64,000 bases of DNA, taken from the NCBI GenBank assembly GCA_963930775.1, contig OZ005701.1, forward strand, positions 5,587,669-5,651,668, read 5' to 3'. Positions 50,290 through 61,046 of this stretch are shown one piece after another; positions within the stretch are counted from its first letter, which is position 1, and each line of letters opens with the position of its first letter. The notes beneath the pieces are model-generated. The model was not told the DNA's origin. It made no database searches and saw only the letters and a program-made list of their open reading frames with translations. The position numbers and the translations under genes are program-made. The DNA is from Cliona cf. orientalis. Its lineage: Eukaryota > Porifera > Demospongiae > Clionaida > Clionaidae.

Positions 50290-51050
50290 CTAATTAGGCC
50301 TAATTAAGCATGTGGGCGTGTTCCTGGCACTGTGTGGAGTGTGTGCGTGTGCGTTAATGCAGGTTTTATTGCTTCCGATTGGGCGTGGCTTCACAGGCCA
50401 GTGCTTGGACATCGGGGCCGGGGACGTGGCTGCGGCGATAGGTGGGCGTGTCCCGGATGCGGTGGTGACCTTTGAACCCGTCCAGGAGGCTTTGGGGGCG
50501 TGGCAGGAGGTCAAAGGTGAGGCCATGTCTGTTAATGAGGCACTGTACGGCGGTGCGATCGAGGGGCCTGTACGGCTGGACGGAAGCTGACGATGGTTTG
50601 AAGCGGATATGGTTGCGATGACGTGTTGTTACTCCGCCCACACAGGAAATGAGGTGAGTTCTTGCGTGGGCGGTGTGGCAGAACGGCCTCCAAGTGTTTG
50701 TGTGTGTTTTGGCCTTGAGGAAGCTGTGTGTTTTAATTGGGATTGATTGTGGGCTTCCGGTGGACATCCGGTGGTTAGTAGGCACTTGATTGAGAATGGT
50801 GGTCCTTGGGGAACAGGGTGGGGCTGTTTTGGGCGTGGCCTGGCCCCTCCCTTCCGGCTCGGCTTCCGGTCCATGGAGGATATTAAATGAACACTTCCGG
50901 CTCTAGCAGCCACACCCCTGAGACCTGTGCAATTAAAAGGGCGTGGTTACACAACATGCACCTCACTAATGACTTTGATGTGGTTTAGGTATCATATCCC
51001 CCACCTCACGCCCACGCAATTTAATGATACCTTAAAACACAAAAAAACAC
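50290..51050. other. GC-rich stretch of unknown nature
   Basis: It is rich in GTGGGCGTG, GGCGTGGC and CTTCCGG motifs and open on both strands (for example 50312-50590 plus and 50366-50785 minus), but neither translation shows a recognisable domain or splice structure. Its right end, ACGCCCACGCAATTTAATGATACC near 51007-51033, is inverted relative to GGTACCATTTAATTGCGTGGGCGT at 49085-49109. It may therefore be part of a composite repeat, 49085-51040. Confidence 0.35.
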
Positions 51051-52500
51051 CAAGAGTAAAGATATTCAATTCAGTGTACAGGGAAAGTACTGCGGGGATC
51101 GGACCTGGCTTTGGCTGGCCCGGGGTGGCAAGATCGACAGTGTAGCTAACAATTTGGTGAGGTCCAGGTCGGATGTTGGGTGCCAAAACACACCAGTACT
51201 GTGGTGCTGTTGATATGTTTCAGGCTGTACAGGCTTCCGTGAATGGGGACCTCCCAGTTTAGTTCGATAGTAGAACTTAAAGAATCAGCGGTTGCCATGA
51301 ATTTATTGGGGTCAGCAGAGCTCCGACATTGTTAGGAGAAGTTAGTGGCTGGCTAGAAAAGTATGGCTTAGCCGCTAGCCTAACTTATTAATTTTAAAAG
51401 TCTGTACCTACACGATGGAAGTAGCGGCGATTTAGTGATCTTTTGGTAAAGGTCGTCAGCGCTTTACAATTGCATGCGATCTGAAAATCAATCTGGATAT
51501 AGTGTTTTATGACTGTGCCAGGGGATCTCTTGTGTATAAATCTACTCTGGCTTGTAACATAACTACTGCTTATTGGCAGAGTCGCTATTAATAGAAGAAA
51601 TGGGAGTCCAATGATGGCTAGATACAACATGTAACCACAACCCTAGAGCTTGCTAGTTTGGGTGCCAGACTGTACAACTATAGGTATATGGATCTTCACG
51701 ACATTGCATTTGCATTTCATGGCTGCATGAGTATGATCCTTTTTTGTGACAATCTCATTACAAGAGAGATATTGAAGGGTTTGGCACCATCCCAGACTAA
51801 GAGCTTGCATGATGTAGTATAGTTGTAGTACAAAATTAGCTAATGGATACCATGCAGGCTGAGTCATGTGCCGTCTAGTCAATGTTCATGCCTACAAGTG
51901 TATTGCACTGGGGGTCCCCATTTTCATAAGAGGGTCCCCAAAATCCTACAGTGAAAATGGGGACCCAGGGGTCCCTAAAATATTATGAAAATAAGGTCCG
52001 GGTCCCTGACACTGGCTCCAGGAAAATAGCTAGCTATTTTGCTATGCCATATGCACCTAAAGAGTTGTCATATGATACCCGGACCCCCATACACATAAGT
52101 GGTGGAAGCAGAGGGGCATGTGCCCCCCAACCAGCCTGAAGTAGGGACAGTGCCCCCCCCCCCCCCCACACCTTCCAGAGATACTGAAGCCATGCTATTA
52201 TATATATACTAACTGCACAAAGCTGCTACTGGAGGATCAATATGCAATAATATAATATACACATCATAGCTACTGTACACGTATCAATATCCATCAGCTG
52301 GCCGGTTTCTCAGGGGCTAAACAAAGGCGTAATAACGGTATTATCCAAGTATATAAACACTGAGACTAGTAGATCACGGATATTATTATTATTATTATTA
52401 CTATACATGTTCCGACAATCAAGTATTCTAAAAGAAATGTTATCTATACCTGCACAGTCATGCAGTTGCAAAATTACTGTTTCAGTTCAATCATCCAGCT
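51051..52500. other. Intergenic region downstream of receptor D
   Basis: Mostly unremarkable. A GGTAAAGGTCGTCAGCG motif lies at 51444-51460, a GGGGTCCC-rich low-complexity patch at 51910-52020 and a C run at 52151-52166. No exon supported. Confidence 0.4.
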
Positions 52501-54131
52501 TCAGAGAGATAGCTCAGAATGAGCCACTTTCTTATCAGCAATAATTATGTCTTTTGTTGAGTATGATACATTGTCATTTAGACTTATTGCTTTGGAGCAC
52601 ACACAGCTGTCTGTATGCATTTGCACGTAGTCTAACTCTTCATACAGCCCATGTTGAGATTCCTCATTTATGATTGTTGATGCAATAATGGCTGTAACAA
52701 TGTTCAGCAAAATCAATGCAATCATGGGAGTTAAGGACACATGACCACTACATGAAATGGACTGATTTGTGGTATTAAGATCTAACATTGTTGATATTGT
52801 GATTGGGTGTGATTCTGCTCCTTTTCCGAGTACATTTTGTCCCGAGACAGTGACATTGATGCCACTAGGTAGTGGAAGACATGTAAAGGATTCAGGCGTG
52901 TAAGTACAGATCCCTTCGACACAAGAGGAAGCTGGGAGAGTCGCTGTGCCACAGCTACTTCCAGTGAGGGAATTGGTGAAGTTGATCAAATAGGATAGAG
53001 CTGAGCCATCAAAACTTTCAGATATTTGAAATGAGTCCTTAAAATGGGTAGAACAGAATTGGCTCATTCATGCATGCAATTTTTATTGTAGCTTTATACT
53101 GTGCATGTGTCACAGGAATTAAAGCCTAAAAAATTGAAATTCCCACACTCAGAGGGAATACTGTGCTCTATCCATCATACTTCGTTATCCTTTTTCCTTA
53201 TCCAATAGCGTAAGCCGCCATATATCGGCATGTACGTAATACCGGCACCGCCCGTGCCAATCATCGGCACCTAGTTTACGACGTATTTTACGGAATTATA
53301 CGGACATCGCTGAAGTGTTTACGGACCTGAAACTTTCAATGGCCATCGCATATCAAGGAAAGTAAACAGGAAGAAAAGGATGATATTACTGGCAAGAAGG
53401 CGTGGCCTAGCAAGAGCTAGAAAGATTATTATTCCGTCATAGTTGCTCTTAAGGTGGAGGCTGATGCCTAGAACACATCCAAGTCCTTCATGAATTTATT
53501 GTACTGTTGAAACGGCTCTAGTGTCGATTTTACGTGTAGTATCAACACATTCACGGCTGTCGTTCGACGACTATGCAAGCGATCGATATGAGAAGAGAGA
53601 TATAGTGAGAGGACATCCTGAAGTATCTGGGGATATTTTTTTCTATAATTTTCTGGCAAGTAAGGCAGCAGTAAAAGGCTCAAGAAGGCCATGGTGCCAA
53701 TAAATGGCGCATTCTCCGTTATGGAAAAGAATAGGTGTGCCGATAATAGGTACCGGTTGCCGATAAATGGTATTGTGATGTCTGCGCATTAGCGCTTATA
53801 GCTCATTGATTACTAGGGCCTACCTCTCTGGATTCTAGCAATGAAAGCCTACTTAAAGAGCTTTCTTTCGGTGCAAGAACCAAGTTCATACGTCATTCCT
53901 GGCGGGAGTTACAAATCGGGAAAATTTGCACGCCGATAAATGGCGGCTTACGCTACATACAATCACCACAGCATTGAAATTACATAAATCTTACAAGTTG
54001 GTTGAACTGTACTGTAAGCCCCACAAACTCCCTAGTAGAGTAAGAGCAGCGGGGAATGACCACAACTGTTACAGTAGGAGCAGGTGGTACTATAAAATAA
54101 TTTATGCATTGTATCAGTGCAAGCAATATCA

Positions 54132-54170
<39 letters not shown>

Positions 54171-57100
54171 ATAGGCAGGGATCATCTGCTGCTAAACTTT
54201 CTTGTGTAGTATCCTTGGGATGTGGCATCTATCCTCCAGAACCCCTGGGGAACACAGATATTGGTAAAGCACTCACACCCTCAAATTTTGGCAACATTCC
54301 AAGCCGATTATGGCAGCTACTCTCTCTCATGATATCTACGGTATACAAACATAATTATAATATTACTTGATAGAATTAACGTAAAGTCTACTCTTGATCT
54401 TTTTCAGATTGATTCATCGGATGAGATTTCAAGACACTGTGAAACGATCTGCAAGCAGCTGTGTATAGATTACTTCCGGTTCAGTCCCAAGATCGGTGAA
54501 GGGGTTGGAATGACTGAAAAAGACAACAGAAAACTAAGTGTTGTTAGTGAGCCATGCTAAATGTGAATGCATGTAGCGGTGAGGGTTCTGCACTCCCGTG
54601 CATTCATTTTTGTTGTCTTAGCACAAACATTTCCATATACCTGAGACCTATAATATATTATAGGCACCTGAGCGACTCAGAAGCATAACGAATCAATCAA
54701 ATGTGGCAAAATTAATAATTGGCTTCAGTGGGCTTCAAATTGATGGATACGCTTCATGAGCATGACAAGTAGTCTAAGAGCGTTTTTGTTGAGTCAGATT
54801 CAGTCATGCAACTGCTATCCAGCCTGTGTAATTAAATTTTACTATAGTTACAAACCACCGTTAGTTCAATTTAAATTTTCAAGGCTACGTGTGTAGGACA
54901 GTATGGAAGTTGCCAACTTCTCTTTGGTATCTATAAGCCCTTGCATAACAAAAAAATTATTTCTAACTGCCTCAAAATCATTATAGCTACCCTGGTAATA
55001 TTCTTTGGAAGTGAGGCAGACCGTCATGGCACAAGCTGTGCTGGAGAGATAGGCATGGCTAAGAGCAATGGCCGCTGTGGGACTGGAGTTGCCCATGACT
55101 GCAATTTGGGTGGACTCAAGATTGATCTCAACAGTTTATCAGATTTACAAGTTGCAGATGCTCTAGGCCACAATGACAGCTACATTAGTGTCTACAGTAA
55201 CAGCTGGGGACCACTAGACTTAGGGTTTCTTGTAAGTGGACCTGGATTTTTGTCATCACTGACATTGACTCTTGGAGCTCTGACTGTAAGGACTTTGTGA
55301 TTCCAGTCTGTGTTTACAATAATTATGGTACCTACCTCAACTACATGACTGATTGCCATTCTGTGCTCTGCTGGTCAGTTGTCAATGCAGTGACAGTGTA
55401 AACAGGCAGTGGCTCTCAAGTGCATAATTCAGTTGAAGTAGCTATGTCATGGAGGCCTTCAGTTTATATAGTGGCATAGCTTCCCCCAACTCTTACTCTA
55501 AAAGAGAACAGCTAGTACCAGAACCCTGTTTAGGTGCAGGGTATGTAGTTCAGTAGTACCACAACCCTGTTTAGGTGCGGGGTATTTCAATACTCCTGGC
55601 AAGTTGCAACACCTACACACTACTACTCCACTGGGCAGGACTTAACATGACCACTCTTCCCTTATACTACATATACCTAGAATGCGTACTTACAGCTGCA
55701 GAGAAGGATATTACTGGTTGGACTAACTAACAATTGCAATTATGCAGGGCCAAGTAAAACACAATGCCCAGCTACATTTATACATATCTGATGACTACCA
55801 CTAATTTTTGATTTCCTTTCCTTTTCATGCAGTTTCATGGCCAGCTTGGAATGCATTAATTATATAATTATATAGGTACCTTGTAGTCTGAAATGCGCTT
55901 CACTAGATGGTCCAGATACATTATTTCCACAGAGAACACCGGCACCCTGCACACGAATAGTGCACATGCGAACCTCATTAGCCACCAACTGACCAATAGA
56001 GCAAGAGATAGTGGTGCTATTAACAGTCGTCGCACAATTGCCACAACCAGGATTTGTCATCATGACGTTATAGAGGATTGACGCACAATTGTGAGTCACA
56101 GAGCTCCACTCAAATACAAGTTCACTGGGAGAGACTCCAACCAGAGATATATTACTCGGTTGAGAGAGCTCATCTAAATAAATAGAAAATAGGCAGTCTC
56201 TATTCAGTGGACTGGACCACTGGACTGGACTACTGGACTGGAATACTGGACTCACCTTTGACCCCAAAAATAGCATACAAAAGGCTTCATTTAGCCCCCT
56301 ATAGCTTGGTGGGGCGAGTGGGGTTATAGAATAAGACGGCCTAATGGCCTTTGGCCTTGTGGCTTTATGGCCAAATGGCTAAGCAAGCAATTTATCTCCA
56401 TTTGAGGTGGGATAGCATGTCCCCAGGTCTCTTGCTGGGAATGATCTGATACTGAATGAATATTAAACTATCTAATCAATGAAAAGAAATTACAGCATAG
56501 ACACACATGCACTCGTTTGATCATGCTGGTGCAATTACAATTCTTCCGAGATAAGTAGTCCCCATATAACAACAGTACATGACAGTCAAGTCCAACTTAA
56601 CGTCAGTAACATGTTTGTGTCTACATGACAGGGTAACTCTATTAATTTAGCTACATACTTGCGATTGTTGTACAATAATAATTAATATTAGCTATCATGT
56701 GTTATGAGTGACATCTATAATTATCAATTTTGTGTCACTTTGAGTGTAGTGTCATACTATTAGTGTCATGTATTCAAAACGATACAAGTATGTTTCTGAC
56801 GTTAAGTTGGACTCGACTGTCGTGCACCTGAACTAGTCTGGGGTATATACCAGCCTGCGAAGGGGCTGGTACCCCAGAGTACACCTGGACAGGATACCGT
56901 TGTTATGGGGACTATTTATCTCAGAAGAATCTAGCTAATTACACCAGCTCAGCATGATTAAATGAGTGCATGTGTACCTATTCTTTTCATTGATCAGTTA
57001 ATATTCATTCAGTGTCAGATCATTCCCAGCAAGAGACCTGGGGACATGCTATCCCACCTCAAATTGAGATAAATTGCTTGCTTAGCCATTTGGCCATAAA

Positions 57101-60100
57101 GCCACAAGGCCAAAGGCCATTAGGCCCTCTTATTCTATAACCCCACTCGCCCTGCCAAGCTATAGAGGGCTAATTGAAGTTTTTTGTATGCTATTTTTGG
57201 GGTCAAAGGCGAGTCCAGTAGTCCAGTCCAGTGGTCCAGTCCACTGAATAGAGACTGCCTAGAAAATATGTCAGTAGCGTTAACTATGACTTTCAAACTT
57301 TACAAAACTTACCACCAGCAGCGAGTTCAATTGTTGCGGTACCAATCAAACGTTCCATCGTACGGGTAGTGTCATCATAAATGCAAGATATATTTCTTCC
57401 AACTACATCTGAGTTGACTGTAACGTTTAATCTTGAAGTGTAACGGGGAATTTCCAAATCAACACTAACAGCCTCTCCAACTATATCTCCATCATTACAC
57501 ATTCCACTGGCCATCATAGCAAATGCACTATGACGTAGAAATATTTGATTATTGGAAACACTGTTACCACTTGGGCAATTAAATGCAGTGCCATTCCAGA
57601 TAGTGTTCCCCCCACCAACAATACTGCATGTGAAGATCACACTATGTCCGGCGCACACACATCCACTAGTCTGTGTGAGCTGACTATCTCCATATCCAGC
57701 TATACAAAGAAAAGAAAGATACTGATGTGGCTATACACTGTCACAATCAATAATTATCATGCATTCATCAGCATGAGAAATAGTGCATTTGTCACCAATG
57801 AGAATATGTAGTGAAATTTCTTGATAATACATACTCTTTAATTTGTTGATGACAGGTTAAATTTTAATGACACCTTATTTCAATGTACCATAATTATAAT
57901 GGGATACAAGAAAATAGCAATAGATGTAAGTCAAGTATCCACTTAATATTACAACATGCACAAGAACAAAGACTAGTCAGTGAGCCGTGACATATTATAT
58001 ATATATAAATAGTAATTATCACATTGAATTTAGTTATTGTAATGAATGACCCACAAGTTAGACTGACATTTGCATCATCAAATTTCACATTGTTGTGATG
58101 GTATAGTCGAATTAGGCACCATTAGGATGGGTGAATTCTCTTTCTTCTATGACGTACGGATGAGGAATTCTACTCACAGTATATTGAGTGGTCAGTAATC
58201 GGTGGCATACACCAGTATTATGCGAATAAAAGTTGGCAACCGGAACATGGAGCTCTAATCTGCACAGAATATGTGCTCTAGAGAGGGGGGGTCCCCCCTC
58301 AAAACACCCAGCTTCTCCCCCAAAAAGAAAGAGAGAAAGAAGAAAAGAGGAAAAGGAGGAAGAGAGAGAGGTGCATGGTACGGTGGGGGAAGGGGAGTGT
58401 GTATATTTTTGCATCGCATTGCAAGTGATCAGTATAGTCTCCTACTTCATGACTCAATTATTTAAGAGCACTAGATAAAACTATGCAATACCTCAGTGAC
58501 ACAATCATTAATCCACATCTGATTCAATTAAGCATGGGGGAGGGGTCACGGTGTTACTGTATATTATTTTAATCTGGATCATAAACTACGTACTGGCTGA
58601 TGACATATGCTCACTGTTTGTTCTAACCATGTTCTTAACACTAGCAGCATAGCTCTGTAATAATGAGGTAATGTAGCTAACGCTAGCTAGCTTGTGTTCT
58701 ACTTGCCAAGGAAATTTTATAAATCTTGCTTTGCTGAATTCTAAACTAAGATTATCTAGCTACATGATAATTATCAGGGTTTCATATCCAAAACACCCAG
58801 TTTCTCCCACCACCCACCCTCCCACCCCACCTCCCGAAAGGAAAGAGAGAAAGAAGAAAAGGAAAGGAAAGAGAGAGACAGAGAGAGGGAGGAAGGAGGT
58901 AGGGGAAGGGAAGCATGTATATTTTTTTGTGCCGAAGTGCAGTGATCAGTATAATATAGTCCCCAATAGTTCATAACTTAGGAACACCATCTATATACCT
59001 CAGTGACATCCAAACACGTTAATCCATACCAATTCTTAAGTGGGGTAGGGGAATATTATGGTGTGTGAAACTGCCATGCCACTTCCCCCCCCTCCCCATT
59101 TTTTCTGGATGAAACCCTGCAATTAACATTGCACTGTGTTGTTTATCGTAGAATAGAATTTTGGCATTCATAGCACTGGACGAAAACATGGATTTCATGC
59201 ATATAATATCAGAAATGTGTAGGATATCATAAGGCAAATTTTCTACACATTTCATTTATTTTACACAAATTCTGCCCTATATACCCTCTAATAAACATAT
59301 GTGTAGGAAATGTCTAGCCTCGTACCCAGGCCCTTTGATTGAGGGGGAGGAGAAAGGGCCTGGTACCTATTGCACGCACATGCGCCAACTACCCCAAGAA
59401 AACCTGGGGTGCCGCGAACGACTGTACGCTTTTTCGCTCTCCTCTCGCTCCTAAGGTACGAAGCGATGTCATATCGGTGTAGCCTCGTACCCTAGGCCGT
59501 GGGAAGAGGGCGAAAAAGCGTACAGTAGTTCGCGGTACCCCAGGTTTTCTTGGGGTAGTTGGCGCATGCACGTGCAATAGGTACCAGACCCTCTTTCCTA
59601 CTCCTTCCGGGCCTGGGTACGAGGCTAGGAAAGGTCATGATCATGTGTTGGTAAGCACAACATAAGGAAATCTTAGTTTTGGTCCAGTGTAGGGCACACT
59701 TCCATAATAATATACGACAATAATAGGCTATGTATTGTATTATAATTCTTGCAGTGTGCTAGCTATATTATATTGGCTCCGTGCTGGAATGGCTCGCGAG
59801 AACTTAGAAAAATTTTGACAAGTGAAAAAAAATCAAAGCATAAAGCGAGATTTGAACCCGCTACATTATGTTCCACACAAAAGAGCCCCAACCATTACAC
59901 CACCGCTGTTGTCACTGCTGCCAATCATTATTTCCCTCTGTCATAGACAAACCCTACACACTAACCCTGCTAACCATTGGCAACCCATCCCCAAATCCCC
60001 CAGCCCCTCCCATCCATACTGCGTATACCTATATAATTATTGGTATACATGAACCATTATGGTGCGTGTTTTGCGCCAATGTTGCGCGTGCCTCCCTATG

Positions 60101-60557
60101 GCCATTCCAGCAGGGAGTCATTGTGGTGCAGAGCCATTGTGACACGCTACAATTCTCAATGGTGGGTCGCGTTGAAGCAATGAGTTAGCGAAATTGAATC
60201 ATGAACCTATATGACATACAATTTGACTATAGGCCACAAAGGATACTGCTTTTTTAAGTAGCTATACACAATGTCATAATAGTCTAGTGTCATAAGTGGT
60301 TGAAGCCACTTTTGTTGACAGTGGCCAACAACCGTTGTAAACTGCAGTCTTAGAGCCTGGAAAACTGGATGACCCTTGAGGCTTGACTGAGTCTATAGCT
60401 AATAATTATTATTATGTGACTCACTGAAGGATAATAATATTATGGTGACAGCAATGAAAGTGATGATCTCCCTCAAGAATAATTTCCGTGCCTGCAAATC
60501 AATAATTAATTTTAGCAGCTGTAAAGGCTGATACCTCATAGTCTAGCTACTCACCAT
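52501..60557 (-). CDS. Ig/FN3 receptor D, chimeric and with an FN3 exon deleted
   Basis: Six exons give 460 aa: 60555-60557 (ATG at a donor), 60425-60491, 57313-57699, 55880-56173, 53995-54089 and 52501-53037. Signal peptide: RKLFLREIITFIAVTIILLSF. The Ig-like exon is nearly identical to that of receptor C, and the first FN3 exon (SELVFEWSSVTHNCASILYN) is also C-like. The next exons switch: SDGFDGSALSYLINFTN-type sequence and the YEELDYVQM tail are close to receptor A. In A and B a separate 279-nt FN3 exon and two introns lie between the second FN3 and the TM exon. Here ATATCA is joined through ~12 residual bases (CAATGTTAG) to the TM exon in one frame. The stretch between TM and tail is also shortened. 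The frame is open, so it may be functional, but the wide introns with foreign fragments make decay possible. Confidence 0.7.
54133..54172. repeat. (CT)n tract at acceptor of phospholipase fragment
   Basis: Nearly pure CT for 40 bases, ending at the ATAG acceptor of the exon at 54175. Confidence 0.85.
54175..54560 (+). pseudogene. 3' exons of a calcium-independent phospholipase A2-like gene (fragment)
   Basis: Two exons, 54175-54340 and 54408-54560, join in frame and end at a TAA. The translation has KLSCVVSLGCGIYPPEP, LWQLLSLMIST, then ICKQLCIDYFRFSPKIGEG, which follows the order of the C-terminal part of group VI iPLA2 (KLSxVVSLGTG ... W-L ... C ... YFRLNPQLG). The patatin nucleophile (GxSxG) and ankyrin regions are absent upstream, and the end is shorter than in iPLA2. 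It lies antisense inside the third intron of receptor D, so it is most likely a stranded 3' fragment rather than a complete gene. Confidence 0.55.
54995..55303 (+). pseudogene. Proprotein convertase (kexin/furin-type subtilase) fragment
   Basis: A single open stretch encodes DRHGTSCAGEIGMAKSNGRC, then GTGVAHDCNLGGLKI and YISVYSNSWGPLDLG. This matches the block around the catalytic His (HGTxCAGE) and the xYSxSWGPxDxG block of S8B convertases. The Asp block before it and the oxyanion-Asn and Ser blocks after it are missing. The similarity fades near 55250, and dispersed repeat E begins at ~55310, which probably truncated it. Antisense in an intron of receptor D; non-functional as seen. Confidence 0.6.
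55310..55690 (-). repeat. Dispersed repeat E, inverted broken copy
   Basis: GGTACCTACCTCAACTACAT, GACTGATTGCCATTCTG, CAGTGACAGTGTAAACAGG and CCACTGGGCAGGACTTAACA mirror the copies in 43870-45080, with rearranged order, suggesting more than one insertion. Confidence 0.5.
56192..57259. mobile_element. 1068-bp Mutator-like inverted-repeat element in receptor D intron
   Basis: Ends GGCAGTCTCTATTCAGTGGA and its exact inverse; arms of ~380 bp pair along almost their whole length, including GGTGGGATAGCATGTCCCCAG and GGCCTTTGGCCTTGTGGC. Nine-base duplications TAGAAAATA flank it (56183-56191 and 57260-57268). The same intron of receptor C has a single TAGAAAATA at 40402-40410 and no element, giving a paralogous empty site. 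Long arms and a 9-bp duplication fit Mutator-like elements. No coding capacity. A diverged inner fragment lies at 28640-28790. Confidence 0.85.
57700..59314. other. Receptor D intron 2, left part
   Basis: Non-coding. Purine-rich tracts (GAAAGAGAGAAAG types) at 58325-58395 and 58845-58910 each sit within a pair of related ~250-bp segments (CACCCAG-TTCTCCC, then GGGGAAGG, TATATTTTT and TGATCAGTATA), a short tandem duplication about 58260-58480 / 58780-59000. The 58685-58735 stretch matches 47210-47260 in receptor C intron 2, showing that the two introns are homologous. Confidence 0.5.
59315..59627. mobile_element. 313-bp palindromic MITE with TAGCCTCGTACCCAGGCCC ends
   Basis: TAGCCTCGTACCCAGGCCC at the left is inverted at the right as GGGCCTGGGTACGAGGCTA. 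Inner blocks (GCGCCAACTACCCCAAGAAA, CGCGAACGACTGTACGC) are likewise mirrored, so the whole element can fold on itself. The ends match the much shorter hairpins at 15624, 17678 and 21859. Confidence 0.7.
59844..59907 (-). repeat. tRNA-like sequence, probable SINE head
   Basis: On the minus strand an A-box-like TGGTGTAATGG (59892-59902) and a B-box GGGTTCAAATCTC (59846-59858) lie ~35 bases apart. GCGGG and CTCGC around the TTCAAAT loop form a five-pair T arm. A full cloverleaf cannot be drawn, because the anticodon arm does not pair, so it looks like a tRNA-derived SINE or decayed tRNA rather than a working tRNA gene. Confidence 0.45.
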
Positions 60558-61046
60558 CAGCTTTGTAAACCGTGGTCTAGTTGGTAAAGGTCGACGTTTG
60601 TGTGTGTGTGTGTGTGTGTGTGATTGTGTATTATCACCCATTGACGACAATTTAGACAACTCGGAAATAACAATTTAGGCAATGGTCCAACTTGGGAATA
60701 ACAAGTTAGGCCCATGGTCCAATTTGGGAACATGCTGCAAGCACGTGCATGCGTGAGGCTGAATTGAATTGCAATTATTGACTGTGATCTCATGACTACA
60801 TGTATTAACTATTCAATTTTAATGATTTTAAATATAGCAAGCTATAATAATTGTGTGAGCCCCTGAATCCAACAAATTATTATTTTCTCAAGAACGAAAA
60901 GTATTGTTATTAAACAGCTGCATAGTGTATTATAGCAACTAGCTACCTGCATACAATCAGCTCGATGTAGCTACATGTAGCTATAATATTATAATCACAG
61001 TGATTATGCTAATTGTACAAATTGGTATCAAAATTAAAGTTTCAGG
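60558..61046. promoter_or_regulatory. Intergenic region between multi-TM receptor 3' end and receptor D start
   Basis: Under 500 bp separates the two minus-strand genes. It holds the 3' UTR of the upstream gene and the promoter of receptor D, including two tandem copies of a CAACTTGGGAATAACAA / CAATTTGGGAACATG-type motif (60688-60732). No TATA box stands out. Confidence 0.45.
60597..60622. repeat. (TG)n microsatellite upstream of receptor D
   Basis: About thirteen TG units, directly after the GGTAAAGGTCGAC block in the presumed 5' UTR or promoter of receptor D. Confidence 0.9.

Noticed and set aside
50312-50785. Overlapping plus and minus open frames in the GC-rich block
   Set aside because: No recognisable domain, no splice partner, open on both strands simply from high GC and repeat motifs; listed only as a region of unknown nature.
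53926-54174. Plus-strand open frame before the phospholipase fragment
   Set aside because: It overlaps the antisense receptor D exon at 53995-54089 and a CT microsatellite; no patatin-domain sequence is present.
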